48,640 nucleotides of DNA from Bacteroidota bacterium (GTDB taxonomy: Bacteria; Bacteroidota; Bacteroidia; M30B66). The stretch lies in the NCBI GenBank assembly GCA_027483445.1, contig JAIXUS010000017.1:1-48640 (forward strand), given 5' to 3'. The position numbers were made by a program, and so were the translations under genes. Positions 27,201-35,829 of the stretch are shown piece after piece (the first letter of the stretch is position 1; every line of letters begins with the position of its first letter). The notes beneath the pieces are model-generated. The model was not told the origin of the DNA and searched no databases. It was given only the letters and a program-made list of their open reading frames with translations.

Positions 27201-30200
27201 TGGTGAATTCGCAAAATGGTCCAGTGCTTACCACAAATGTAACCCAACAAATTGCATGTTTTGGGGCTACAACAGGAGCCATACAGGCTTCGGCAACGGG
27301 AGGTTCGGCACCTTACCAGTTTAGTTGGTCGTCGGGGCAAACCACGGCCAACGTCAGCAATCTTGCGGCGGGCGCGTATACCGTTACGGTAACCGATGCA
27401 ACAGGCTGTACGGCTTCGGAGGTCATCAACCTAAATGCACCTACTGCCCTTGCTGCGGTTGTAACTACTACAGCAATTTCGTGTAACGGCGGCAGCGATG
27501 GCACTGCAAGCATTGTTGTTACCGGAGGTACTGCCCCTTACAGCTTTGCCTGGTCTAACGGAGCCAGCGGTTCTGTTGTAAGCGGATTAGGTTCGGGGGC
27601 ATATACTGTGAATGTAAGCGATTGGAATGGCTGCACCATAAGTCGCACCATATCGATGATACCACCGCCGCTTCTGGTGGTGAGTGATTCGGTTGTAGCG
27701 GTGAGCTGTTTTGGTGGAAACGACGGACAGGCCTATCTTCAAGTATCGGGCGGTATTGGTACGTACACGGCCAACTGGGGCAATGGTCAGAGTGGAATGG
27801 GCTTGTCGGGCCTTTCGGCCGGATTACATACCTATTCGGTGGTCGATGCTGCTGGTTGTACCCAAAGTGGCTCTGTGGTCATTACCCAGCCTACTGCTCT
27901 TTCGGCCGGTATTCAAGCCACGCCGGTAAGCTGTTTCAATGCTTCGGATGCGAATCTCGATTTAACCATAAGCGGAGGCACCGCCCCGTTTACCATCGTT
28001 TGGAACACAGGCGATGCGACAGAAGATCTTTTACAACAGTCGGCCGGAACCTACACCGCTGCGGTGAGTGATGCGATGGGCTGCACGGCTTCATCAACCG
28101 TGTTGATTACCGAACCCGATTCTATCAGCTTTACCTGGTCGGTTACACCTTCGTCGTGCAGCGGCTCAACCGGTTCATTGCTGTTTAGTGCTTCGGGCGG
28201 AACGGCACCCTATCAGTATTCGCTTGATGGAGGCGCTTTTCAAAACAATCCTTTCTTTGGCAGTTTAACGGCAGGGCAGCATGTTATTGAGATTCGCGAT
28301 GCCTCGCAGTGCTTGTTGAGCAGAACGGTTGCAGTGCCTTCGCCCAATGGCATTACGGTGGGTGTCGTAAATATTCAGTCCACCAGTTGCTTCGGACTTA
28401 ATAACGGATCAGCACAAGCTCAGGTAACTGGAGGAACACCGCCATTTTCGGTGCAATGGAGCTCCAATGAAAGTGGACTTTTGGCACAAGCGCTTAACAG
28501 CGGATTGCAGTTCGTTACCGTTACAGATGCTGCCGGTTGTTCGGCCACTCAAAACTTTAGCGTTCAGTCGCCTGCGGCCATCACCCATACTGCTCAAATG
28601 AGTCCGGCCACCTGTTATGGCCTTGCCGATGCTTCGGTACAGATCACAGCCGGTGGCGGAACAGGCAGCTTACAAATTGTATGGGAAAGCGGGGCAACGG
28701 CTTTCCAGCTTTCAGGCCTAACGGCCGGATGGTATCCGTTCGAAATTACTGATGCCAACGGCTGTGTGTTGATGGATACGGTAGAGGTTAGTCAACCCGC
28801 TCAACCCATCCTCATTCTTGCCACTGCCTCGCCCGGAGATTGCGGTGCCAGCAGCGGAAACATAAGCCTGCAGGTTAGCGGAGGAACGGCGCCTTATAAC
28901 TACACATGGAATGAGATTGCAGGCTTAAACAGTCCGGTTGCCGGTAATTTAACACCGGGAACATACACCGTGCAGGTTACTGACCAAAATAACTGTCAAA
29001 CCGGCACTTCGGTTACCTTGAATTCTGCTCCACCCATTTCGGTGATGGTCGATTCGGTTCGCCATGCCTCATGTTTCGATGCCGGCGACGGTGGTGTGTA
29101 TTTGAGCGTAAGCGGCGGCACTGCACCATATCAATACCAGTGGGGGCAGGGACTTCAGCCGACAATACCTGCGAATTTGCCTTCGGGCACCTATTCGATG
29201 CAGGTAATCGACAATGCCGGTTGTAGTACTACGGCCAATTTTACCATCAACCAGCCACTGGCTTTAGTTGTTACAGCAACGCCTCAGCATTTAACGTGTA
29301 ACGGTGCGGGTAACGGAAGAATTTTTCTGAACATTAACGGCGGTACACAGCCTTACAGCTATCAATGGTCGAATGGGCTACAAACCCAGAACAATAACAA
29401 CCTTGCGGCGGGCAGTTATCAATGCACAATTACCGATGCCAATGGCTGTAGTGTTCAGGTATCTCAGGTATTAACTGAGCCAGCAATGTTGACCTTAGAG
29501 TTGGTGATTGACCAACCCGGCTGCGACGGTTTACCGGACGGGTCGATTGCTACTGTTTTAACGGGTGGCACTACTCCATATAGCTTTCAGTGGAGCAATG
29601 GCTCTATTGCGCCTGCTATCGCAGGATTACCACCCGGTGAATATGTAGTTAACGCCATCGATGCCAACGGTTGCAGCCGACAAGCAACGGCAATGCTCAG
29701 TTCGACGCCTGCTTTCGATATATTTATTGAGGGCGATACGGTATTGTGCGCGGGAGAGCAGACAATTCTTACAGCTTCGGCCAATGGTATTCACAACCAG
29801 TACATTTACGAGTGGCAGCATGGTCCACTTGGAGCCAATATCGGGGTAAACCCGATGGCCAGCGGTTGGTACACAGTAACGGTAACCGATTCGACCGGAT
29901 GTAGCGGAACGCGTTCGGTGTTCGTAGAGGTAAATCCGGTTCCGGAATTGGCAATAGTAGCCGATGATACCAGTGGTTGTGCTCCTTTCTGTGCTAAGAT
30001 TTACGCAGTTTCTCCGCAAGCCACAGATTGGCTATGGAGCTTTAGCAATGGACTTACGGCAAACACAGAGCAGGCGCTTCCGTGTTTCGACTTGCCCGGC
30101 ATTTATTCGGTACAGCTTGTAGTTCAAGATTCGAATGGTTGCAAGCGGTCGATGACCTGGGAGCCGGTGATTGAGGTATTTGCTAATCCAGTGGCGGCAT

Positions 30201-30715
30201 TCTCGGCTTCGCCTAACGAAACTACCTTGGATTATCCGCAGGTTTACTTCCAAAATCAGAGTGTGGGTGCGAGCACGTATTCTTATCACTTCGGCGACCC
30301 TGCACAAAGCATGGTGTTTGTTCCCAATGCGATGCACACGTATCAGGATACCGGTTATTTTGAGGTAACTCTGGAAGTAACGAATCCCAATGGCTGCCGC
30401 GATATGGCCATCCAAACCGTACATATAGGAGGCTTTACAGCCTTTTACATTCCTAAAGCATTTACGCCTAACGACGATGGTCTGAACGACACGTTTATGC
30501 CTAAGGCTACCGGCTTATCGCCAAACGGCTTTGAAATGCGAATTTTCGACCGCTGGGGTAACCAGATTTTCTATTCCGACGACTGGAATAAAGGTTGGGA
30601 CGGAACGTATATGGGCAAGCCTGTACCTTTAGACCAATATGTGTGTAAGGTGAGGTATTACGATAAGATCGGTAATCAGAACGACCATATTGGCTCGGTG
30701 GTAGTTACCGAGTAA
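24227..30715 (+). CDS. Giant SprB-repeat adhesin with type B T9SS (gliding motility-associated) C-terminal domain
   Basis: This 2162-residue surface protein has a signal peptide (about 1-33, ending MGQ). Residues about 35-390 form a propeller-like domain (GNTAGVSFASG, STEAGNLLFYTDGVTVW). A PKD domain follows (about 400-475, WNFGDPASG). Eighteen SprB repeats of 74-77 residues fill about 480-1826, each with a conserved Cys near its start, then an S/TGG..PY.Y.WS.G core, a GL..G.Y.V.V.D..GC segment and a QP turn. An Ig-like and two PKD-like domains follow. The end is the type B sorting domain (IPKAFTPNDDGLNDTFMP, then MRIFDRWGNQIFYS). SprB is the mobile adhesin of gliding Flavobacteriia; whether this protein moves or only attaches cells is unknown. 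Confidence 0.93.
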   Translation: MRTKQHCKSTPTSGIRAILAFLAIVCIQLVAMGQGGRFNNWYFGNTAGVSFASGAPVALTNGVLSTTEGCASISTEAGNLLFYTDGVTVWNANHLPMTNGTGLTGHASSTQSAIIVQQPLNPNRYFIFTADADVGPNGIRYSVVDMSLSAGLGAVTTTKNVPLQTPSCEKICAVRHCNNRDVWIVSHDWNSNTFRTWLLTPTGLNTTPVLSNAGIVPSGIVQSGYGQLKANLDGNRLLACYYGFAGSGANRMEAYDFNNSTGVVSNAITLASDVGLYGCEFSPNGRMAYGATNPGTLIQFNLCAGNAAAIVASRFVVATTGPIIGSLQLGPDGRIYIARNSTFLSVINNPNTAGAGCGFVNGAIPLAGRTSRVGLPNMASFYLRPPTPPFTATANCLNVGFSAPSVSTSANSCAGASSAIQSVQWNFGDPASGAANTSTLLNPSHTFSAVGTYSVRLVLNLGCYNDTLIQSITLNGFNVSTSTTPASCGANNGTASVTPAVPGVYTYAWSNGQTTATATGLAAGNYSVTVTSLAGCSTVANVTVSSGGALTLNVNPQNATCFGSASGSAAASTTGGVAPYTYAWSNGGAGASVSGLSAGSYSVTVTDASGCSATQSFNIAQPTALNATVNVAPPTCSAVTGSASLSVSGGTAPYTYAWSSGSTAASVSGLANGSYSVVVTDNNGCSLTRNFSINIPPALTATLNATAISCSGAANGSASLSASGGTPPYTYAWSNGATTAAVSNLPPGAISVTLTDAAGCTITRNTTITQPSPLQLNLNVAQPTCSTPSGSISANVSGGTSPYTYSWSSGQSTAALSGLSAGSYTLTVSDANGCQVSQTGTLNLVNGITVSINSSNLTCFGAANGSATAVVSGGGAPYTYAWSSGQTTPIVNGLNAGVYTVTATNSNGCSASASTTLTQPGGISLSLSATEASCGAANGTAAVVASGGQLPYTYSWNTNPIQTTAGLSGLTAGTYQVTVSDANGCSVQGNAVVNSQNGPVLTTNVTQQIACFGATTGAIQASATGGSAPYQFSWSSGQTTANVSNLAAGAYTVTVTDATGCTASEVINLNAPTALAAVVTTTAISCNGGSDGTASIVVTGGTAPYSFAWSNGASGSVVSGLGSGAYTVNVSDWNGCTISRTISMIPPPLLVVSDSVVAVSCFGGNDGQAYLQVSGGIGTYTANWGNGQSGMGLSGLSAGLHTYSVVDAAGCTQSGSVVITQPTALSAGIQATPVSCFNASDANLDLTISGGTAPFTIVWNTGDATEDLLQQSAGTYTAAVSDAMGCTASSTVLITEPDSISFTWSVTPSSCSGSTGSLLFSASGGTAPYQYSLDGGAFQNNPFFGSLTAGQHVIEIRDASQCLLSRTVAVPSPNGITVGVVNIQSTSCFGLNNGSAQAQVTGGTPPFSVQWSSNESGLLAQALNSGLQFVTVTDAAGCSATQNFSVQSPAAITHTAQMSPATCYGLADASVQITAGGGTGSLQIVWESGATAFQLSGLTAGWYPFEITDANGCVLMDTVEVSQPAQPILILATASPGDCGASSGNISLQVSGGTAPYNYTWNEIAGLNSPVAGNLTPGTYTVQVTDQNNCQTGTSVTLNSAPPISVMVDSVRHASCFDAGDGGVYLSVSGGTAPYQYQWGQGLQPTIPANLPSGTYSMQVIDNAGCSTTANFTINQPLALVVTATPQHLTCNGAGNGRIFLNINGGTQPYSYQWSNGLQTQNNNNLAAGSYQCTITDANGCSVQVSQVLTEPAMLTLELVIDQPGCDGLPDGSIATVLTGGTTPYSFQWSNGSIAPAIAGLPPGEYVVNAIDANGCSRQATAMLSSTPAFDIFIEGDTVLCAGEQTILTASANGIHNQYIYEWQHGPLGANIGVNPMASGWYTVTVTDSTGCSGTRSVFVEVNPVPELAIVADDTSGCAPFCAKIYAVSPQATDWLWSFSNGLTANTEQALPCFDLPGIYSVQLVVQDSNGCKRSMTWEPVIEVFANPVAAFSASPNETTLDYPQVYFQNQSVGASTYSYHFGDPAQSMVFVPNAMHTYQDTGYFEVTLEVTNPNGCRDMAIQTVHIGGFTAFYIPKAFTPNDDGLNDTFMPKATGLSPNGFEMRIFDRWGNQIFYSDDWNKGWDGTYMGKPVPLDQYVCKVRYYDKIGNQNDHIGSVVVTE
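25675..29705 (+). repeat. Eighteen coding tandem repeats of about 225 bp
   Basis: The conserved Cys codons recur every 220-230 bp (for example near 25686, 25908, 26130, 26352, 26577 and 29520). The DNA of the units has diverged more than the protein pattern, so the array is old rather than freshly amplified. It encodes the SprB repeats of the adhesin. Confidence 0.85.
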
Positions 30716-30719
30716 GAAC

Positions 30720-31136
30720 TCAGGCTGATTTTTCTCCACTACTGCTTTCTTCGAGTGTTTTCGACAACTCGAGGCGAAGGGCGTTTACCGAAATAAGAAT
30801 TTCACGAAGCGAGAGTGTTAACGAAACCATCATGAGCACCAGGCTTATTCCAAACAATAATTTTCCAATCAAGGCTTCGTTCAGAAACAACGCAAACATG
30901 CATACCACGCAAACCAGCAAGCTGGCAATACCAAAAGCCTGCATGTTTCGAATAAGCAGTACCCGTTTGTTCAGGTTTTGAATTTGGGCCAGCAGAACCC
31001 GGTCGTGATCGGTGTCGTATTGCTTGCGTAAGCCGCGTATAAGTGCGGCAAGTGCCAGAAACCGGTTGGTAAAGGCAAGGAGGAGCAGCGAGATGGCCGG
31101 GAAGAGCAGGGCAGGGGTGGTCAGGTTAATTTCCAT
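30720..31136 (-). CDS. DUF2721 membrane protein
   Basis: This 138-residue protein has three hydrophobic segments (ALLFPAISLLLLAFTNRFLALAALIR; GIASLLVCVVCMFALFL; LLFGISLVLMMVSLTLS). The loop with LAQIQNLNKRVLLIRNMQAF is typical of the DUF2721 family. It is an inner-membrane protein of unknown function. It ends 4 bp after the adhesin stop codon on the other strand, so the two are convergent. A perfect TAnnTTTG box lies 4 nt before its start. Confidence 0.85.
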   Translation of the reverse strand: MEINLTTPALLFPAISLLLLAFTNRFLALAALIRGLRKQYDTDHDRVLLAQIQNLNKRVLLIRNMQAFGIASLLVCVVCMFALFLNEALIGKLLFGISLVLMMVSLTLSLREILISVNALRLELSKTLEESSSGEKSA

Positions 31137-31140
31137 AGCT

Positions 31141-31148
31141 CAAAATTA
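31141..31148 (-). promoter_or_regulatory. TAnnTTTG -7 box of the DUF2721 gene
   Basis: The minus strand reads TAATTTTG, 4 nt before the ATG at 31136. Confidence 0.5.
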
Positions 31149-31179
31149 ATCAGCCTTACATTCATTTAGATAGATAGTG

Positions 31180-31187
31180 TATTTTTG
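31180..31187 (+). promoter_or_regulatory. TAnnTTTG -7 box upstream of the 31203 gene
   Basis: TATTTTTG lies 15 nt before the ATG at 31203. It forms a divergent pair with the box at 31141-31148, 31 bp away on the other strand. Confidence 0.4.
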
Positions 31188-31202
31188 ACACTACTAAAAC
31201 GA

Positions 31203-34200
31203 ATGAAGATGAAGGGTGTTTACTCAAAATTTCGCCGCAGCGCCTTGTGTTTATTGGTGATGGCATTGATTAGCAGTTTGGGTGCTGAGCTTAGTGCTCA
31301 GATCTTCGAACCAGAAGGTTTGAACTTACCCGGAACGTGGAATGGCTTTACCAATCCACCCGCGGCCGGATCGGTTTTTGGCAGCGAAACGCAAGTTCAG
31401 GGCGGCCAGGTTCGTGTGATTACCACCGGAACCCGTCGCTGGCAAACGGTGATTCATGCTGCCGACACAGGCGATGTGGATGCCGGCGATTACACCTTCC
31501 TGTTCACCAGTGGTTCTACCGGTAACCCTTACGGAAACAAGTGGGCCGGCGTGAATGTTACTGTGAATACCCTCCAGAATTACCAATACAACAGTGGTCC
31601 TGATAATGCCATCACGCTTGCCGACAATACTTGGTACACAGTGAACTGGCGCGACAATGGTTACAATCCCAGTTCAGCAATTTTCATGGCCACCAGTGCC
31701 AGGCCGGTGCTTATCGATTCAATTACCACTGATGCCAACCTAAACATGGTTGCCCCAAACCAGCCGGTTGAAGTGAGTGCCTTTTTGAGCGATGCGCCTT
31801 CGCCGGAAGAGTTCTTCTTTATTCGGTATAGCGTTGATGCCTTCGCGACCTCTTCGGTTATTCCGATGGAAGTTTTTGGTGAGGAGGCTTTTGGAATTAT
31901 TCCCAGCTTTATTGCAGGCAACCAGATTCAGTTTTATGTGTTTAGCACCACCGTTGAAACGGTGAATGCCGACTACGACATGCATACCCTAAATTTTCAG
32001 AACGATGAAGGGTTTAACTTTGTGTATAACGTGAGTGAGCCGGGGCAATTGGTGAACCTCGGCAACGATTTTTCTGCTTGTCCGGGCACCGGTCCATGGC
32101 CACTGAGCGCCGACGAAGGTCTCGACAGCTACCTTTGGTCGACAGGAGCCACCACCTCTTCGATTACTGTGAGTACACCGGGCACCTATTGGGTTGAAGT
32201 ATCGCTCGACGGTGAGATTGCCCGCGACAGCATCACGATTACCCTAGAGCAGGCGCCGGTGGTTGATTTAGGCGACGACGTTACCGTTTGCGGCGATGAG
32301 ATTTTTGTGTTAGAAAGTGGATTTGTGGCTCCTCCGTTCGGCAATTCCATCACCATTCTGTATGATGCCACGCAAGGGCAGAGCGGCCTGGGCGGTGCAG
32401 AAACCGTATACATGCATTCGACTTATGAGCAGGTACCCTTTGGCGGCCCGGTTATTCCATGGGTTGGCAACTGGGGGCAGGACGATGGCGTAGGAGAAAT
32501 GACCTTTATTGGAAACAACCAGTGGAGCATCACCATTAATCCATACGAATACTATAACATTCCGACCAATGCGCCCATCAGCGGCTTGTTTATTGTTTTC
32601 CGCAATGCGGATGGCACGGCGACGGGCAAGGACGTTAACGGCAACGACATATTCCTGAATTTACAAGGTTCGTCGCCAACCTCAAGCTTTAACGGAATCA
32701 CGGCCTCGGTGCAGTCGAACGGCATTGCCGAGGTGCTTTGGTCGACCGGAGCGATTACCTCGGACATCAATGTTGAAATTCCGGGTACCTATTCAGTTAC
32801 CGTTACCAATACGGCGGGCTGTTCGGCTTCCGACACTGTGGTTGTGAACTTTAACGATGTGCCTGAGTTAACCTTGACCAGCGACACTTCATTTTGTGGC
32901 TCAACGGTAAACCTGCCGGTACTTGCACAAGGCGATTTTGAGAGCTTTAGCTGGAGCAACGGCGTTACCACTGCAGGCTTTACTGCAACAGCTCCGGGAG
33001 TGTACGTGGTAAACGCCACGGCCGACAATGGATGCGTTGTTACGGATTCTGTGCGCATCCAAAATGATGTGTTGGGAGTAAGTCTAAACCTCGCCTCGAG
33101 CTACAGCATTTGCGGCGATCAAACCCTGGTGTTAAATCCGGGTGTAAGCATAACTCCGCAAGGCGATTCGCTCACCATTGTTTACGACGCCACTCAAGGT
33201 CAGACCGGTTTGGTGGGCGCTGAGAAAGTGTATATGCATTCTTCATTCGAATACGTTCCATTTGGTGGCTCGGTGCTTCCCTGGGTGGGCAACTGGGGCG
33301 AAGATGATGGTTTAGGGGAGATGACCTCAATCGGTGAAGACTTATGGTCCATCACCATTCATGTTTACGATTACTATAACATACCTCAGGATTCGATTAT
33401 CAATGGATTGTTTATGGTGTTCAGGAATGCTGATGGAACGCAAACCGGGAAAGACAACAACGGCAACGATATATTCCTGAACATGGTTACTTCGCCTCCG
33501 TCATCAGCCTTTGGCGGTGTTACGGCAAGCCTCGAAAGCAGTCCTTTCGTTGCCGTATTATGGTCGACCGGAGCTACAACCTCGAACCTTACCGTTACCG
33601 AGGCGGGTACCTACAGTGTTGTCTTTTTCGGGGAGAATGGCTGTAATGCCTTCGATACCACAACAGTAAGCATATCACCGGTGCCAACGGTAAACCTTGG
33701 GGCCGACCGAATCTTGTGCAATGGTAGCAGCATTGAACTGAGTGCTGGTCCGGGCTTCGCCTCTTACGAATGGTCGAATGGCGACGACGATGCCAGCACG
33801 ACTATCGACTCTGCAGGGGCTTACACGCTTACAGTAACTAACCAGGCCGGCTGTTCGGCTACCGATGTGGTGAATGTGTTGCTGATTAATCCTCCAGCCG
33901 CGGCTTTCACCCCTGTTCTCGACAATTCGCTTACCGTTACTTTCACCGATCAGAGTGCGGGTCCGGCCAACTATTTTTGGGATTTCAATTCTGACGGTAA
34001 CGATGACCTTTTTCTCAATGGCGATGTGTCGTTTACCTACCCTTCACCGGCATTGTACTCAGCGACATTGGTGCTTACTAACCTTTGCGGAAGCGATACG
34101 CTTTCATTGGAAGTCGACCTTAGAAGTGTTGGCCTTACTCCATCTTCAAACGCAGGATTTGAAATATTTCCGAATCCGGCAACCCAAACCTTATTCATCC

Positions 34201-34385
34201 GTACAGGTAGTCTGCAAGGCACAACTACAGTTCGGTTTTTCGACCTCAGTGGTAAACTGGTACGCAGCGAAGTTGCAGCTCCAGGCATCATTGGTTTAGA
34301 TCGCGGAACTTTAGCGTCTGGCATGTACCTCGTTGAGGTTGAGCAAGGTCAGCAAAAGACGGTGTCGCGCATTGTATTTGAATAA
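31203..34385 (+). CDS. Secreted protein with duplicated carbohydrate-binding-like modules and type A T9SS sorting domain
   Basis: This protein of about 1060 residues starts at ATG 31203 or 31209 (a TTG at 31185 lies inside the -7 box). The signal peptide ends near LSAQ. Residues about 35-135 begin with a GLNLPGTWNGFTNPP module. Two modules of about 107 residues (about 380-487 and 655-760) are roughly three quarters identical. Each has ITILYDATQGQ-like, VYMHS, PWVGNWG-DDG, ITI-Y-YYNIP and VFRNADGT-TGKD blocks, a pattern seen in starch-binding-like modules of secreted amylases. Several Ig/PKD-like segments (LWSTGATTS, TYSVTVTN) lie between and after them. The end is a type A sorting domain (FEIFPNPATQTLFIRT). 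No catalytic domain is visible, so a glycan-binding surface protein is the best inference. Confidence 0.83.
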   Translation: MKMKGVYSKFRRSALCLLVMALISSLGAELSAQIFEPEGLNLPGTWNGFTNPPAAGSVFGSETQVQGGQVRVITTGTRRWQTVIHAADTGDVDAGDYTFLFTSGSTGNPYGNKWAGVNVTVNTLQNYQYNSGPDNAITLADNTWYTVNWRDNGYNPSSAIFMATSARPVLIDSITTDANLNMVAPNQPVEVSAFLSDAPSPEEFFFIRYSVDAFATSSVIPMEVFGEEAFGIIPSFIAGNQIQFYVFSTTVETVNADYDMHTLNFQNDEGFNFVYNVSEPGQLVNLGNDFSACPGTGPWPLSADEGLDSYLWSTGATTSSITVSTPGTYWVEVSLDGEIARDSITITLEQAPVVDLGDDVTVCGDEIFVLESGFVAPPFGNSITILYDATQGQSGLGGAETVYMHSTYEQVPFGGPVIPWVGNWGQDDGVGEMTFIGNNQWSITINPYEYYNIPTNAPISGLFIVFRNADGTATGKDVNGNDIFLNLQGSSPTSSFNGITASVQSNGIAEVLWSTGAITSDINVEIPGTYSVTVTNTAGCSASDTVVVNFNDVPELTLTSDTSFCGSTVNLPVLAQGDFESFSWSNGVTTAGFTATAPGVYVVNATADNGCVVTDSVRIQNDVLGVSLNLASSYSICGDQTLVLNPGVSITPQGDSLTIVYDATQGQTGLVGAEKVYMHSSFEYVPFGGSVLPWVGNWGEDDGLGEMTSIGEDLWSITIHVYDYYNIPQDSIINGLFMVFRNADGTQTGKDNNGNDIFLNMVTSPPSSAFGGVTASLESSPFVAVLWSTGATTSNLTVTEAGTYSVVFFGENGCNAFDTTTVSISPVPTVNLGADRILCNGSSIELSAGPGFASYEWSNGDDDASTTIDSAGAYTLTVTNQAGCSATDVVNVLLINPPAAAFTPVLDNSLTVTFTDQSAGPANYFWDFNSDGNDDLFLNGDVSFTYPSPALYSATLVLTNLCGSDTLSLEVDLRSVGLTPSSNAGFEIFPNPATQTLFIRTGSLQGTTTVRFFDLSGKLVRSEVAAPGIIGLDRGTLASGMYLVEVEQGQQKTVSRIVFE

Positions 34386-34460
34386 CACTTTGGTCGCTAC
34401 GGCGACGCAACGATAAGTGTGATGATGAGTGAGCCCGGTCTCCCGCAAGGGATGGCTGGG

Positions 34461-35234
34461 CTACTTATTTTTGGACTTTTTCGGAGGTCCGGGCTCGTAG
34501 GAAGAAATACCGGCAATATCGCGGATTACCACGCTGGCCATAGTGCACCCGAACACGGCGGGCATGTAGCTTATGGTTCCAATGAGGCTTTTCTTGGGGT
34601 TTCCTTCCGGGGCTAAAACAATTCGGTTAGGATTGGCATATTCAGGGCTGAACACAACCTTTACTCCTTTTCGAATTCCCATGCGTGTAAGCCTTTTTCT
34701 CACATATTTCGCCAGATTACAGTGTCTTGTTTCTGAAATGTCGAGCACTTCCATCAATGTTGGGTCTATCTTGCCTCCTGCACCCATTGAGCTCACAACC
34801 GGCAGTCCAAGCTTTACCGAATGATAGATCAGATTCACCTTTGGCGTGAGGGTATCGATGCAATCCATCACATAATCGAACCTCTTTTCCGATAAGGTTT
34901 CGGGTATTTTCTCCTCTTTGAGGTATATGCTTTTGATGTGCAGCTTCAATTCGGGGTTTATATCGAGTAACCTTGCCGCCATGGCTTCAGTCTTTAGCTG
35001 ATCGTTGGTCGAGACTAAGGCCGGAATTTGTCGATTTCGGTTGGTTTCTTCAACCACATCGCCGTCGACAATGGTGAGTTCCCCAATTCCGGCTCTAACC
35101 AGCATTTCTGCGGCAATTCCGCCTACACCACCCAATCCGGCTACCAAAACATGCGCATTCATGAGTTTTTCGATGGGTTCTTCTCCCATGAGCAGGCGGC
35201 TCCTACCCATCCATGAAGGAATGTTGTTTGTCAT
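34461..35234 (-). CDS. tcdA: tRNA threonylcarbamoyladenosine dehydratase (TcdA, ThiF/E1-like)
   Basis: This protein of about 257 residues is an E1-like adenylating enzyme. It has the ATP-binding GLGGVGG (33-39), VDGDVV with Asp at 57 and 59, the NRNRQI segment, and DCIDTLTPK further on. TcdA converts t6A37 of tRNA to the cyclic form ct6A with ATP. A Cys in RHCNLAKYVRKRL fits the family's middle region. I place the start at MTNNIPSW (ATG 35234), seven residues inside the longest frame, because this is where family members begin. It stands alone on the minus strand. A 22-bp palindrome lies about 215 bp upstream. Confidence 0.9.
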   Translation of the reverse strand: MTNNIPSWMGRSRLLMGEEPIEKLMNAHVLVAGLGGVGGIAAEMLVRAGIGELTIVDGDVVEETNRNRQIPALVSTNDQLKTEAMAARLLDINPELKLHIKSIYLKEEKIPETLSEKRFDYVMDCIDTLTPKVNLIYHSVKLGLPVVSSMGAGGKIDPTLMEVLDISETRHCNLAKYVRKRLTRMGIRKGVKVVFSPEYANPNRIVLAPEGNPKKSLIGTISYMPAVFGCTMASVVIRDIAGISSYEPGPPKKSKNK

Positions 35235-35829
35235 ATCTGCTTTTTTGCAGGGCAAATATCCAAAAGAAACAAGCGCGTTAATTTTGAATGACTGGTTTAT
35301 ATTGATGAAAAGAGAAAAAGGGCATCAATTGGAAAGCCAAAGGAGGTTGAATTGTATTGATATTGTGGGGGTTGAGGTTGAGAACTCCGGGGTCCACCAT
35401 CCTCCTCCCCAGTATTAAGATCGCGAATTCGGGGAACCTGTGCAAGCGTTAAACGTTTATAAACGTTTAATTTTCAACAGTTTGGTTGGTAAGTCTTTTT
35501 GCAGAGATTTCATGGATTTCCGAACTTGAGATTGGGCGGGGACACGTGGCTCCCGTTTTTGCAAGGCCACTGAAAAACAGTTAAACCATTTGTTTGATGC
35601 TGTTTAATGCTTTTTAATCGGTTAAAGTTGAAGGCTAAATGATGGCTTTACATTTCCCTTGACGCCTCGTATCTTCAGCATTTCTACCATTTTCTGTAAG
35701 TCCTTTTCATTAACTACCTAAAGTAATCAAACCAACGTTTTATTTGAGTCAATTACAAAACCCTTTTTTCACACAGTAATTTTGTTATTCTATTCAAAAC
35801 CTCATTTGCGAAAACGTCGCAGATGGTTT
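35235..35829. other. 595-bp non-coding region between tcdA and the tatD-like gene
   Basis: No supported gene; a plus-strand frame entering from tcdA is only its antisense. It holds a perfect 22-bp palindrome (listed separately) and AT-rich sequence with several TTTAA motifs at 35580-35630. I see no repeat-element copy here. Confidence 0.5.
35449..35470. promoter_or_regulatory. Perfect 22-bp palindrome
   Basis: The half-site is TTAAACGTTTA followed by its exact reverse complement TAAACGTTTAA. It lies upstream of tcdA and downstream of the tatD-like gene. It could be an operator for a dimeric regulator. It is not followed by a long T-run, so an intrinsic terminator is less likely. Confidence 0.4.

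Noticed and set aside
25675-29705. Regular repeats of about 225 bp, considered as a possible CRISPR-like or satellite array
   Set aside because: The repeats are in frame within a single protein, have diverged in DNA but not in motif, and match SprB repeats; there are no short conserved repeats with variable spacers.
35005-35418. 137-codon plus-strand frame opposite tcdA
   Set aside because: It is the antisense of a well-supported gene and has no protein features.
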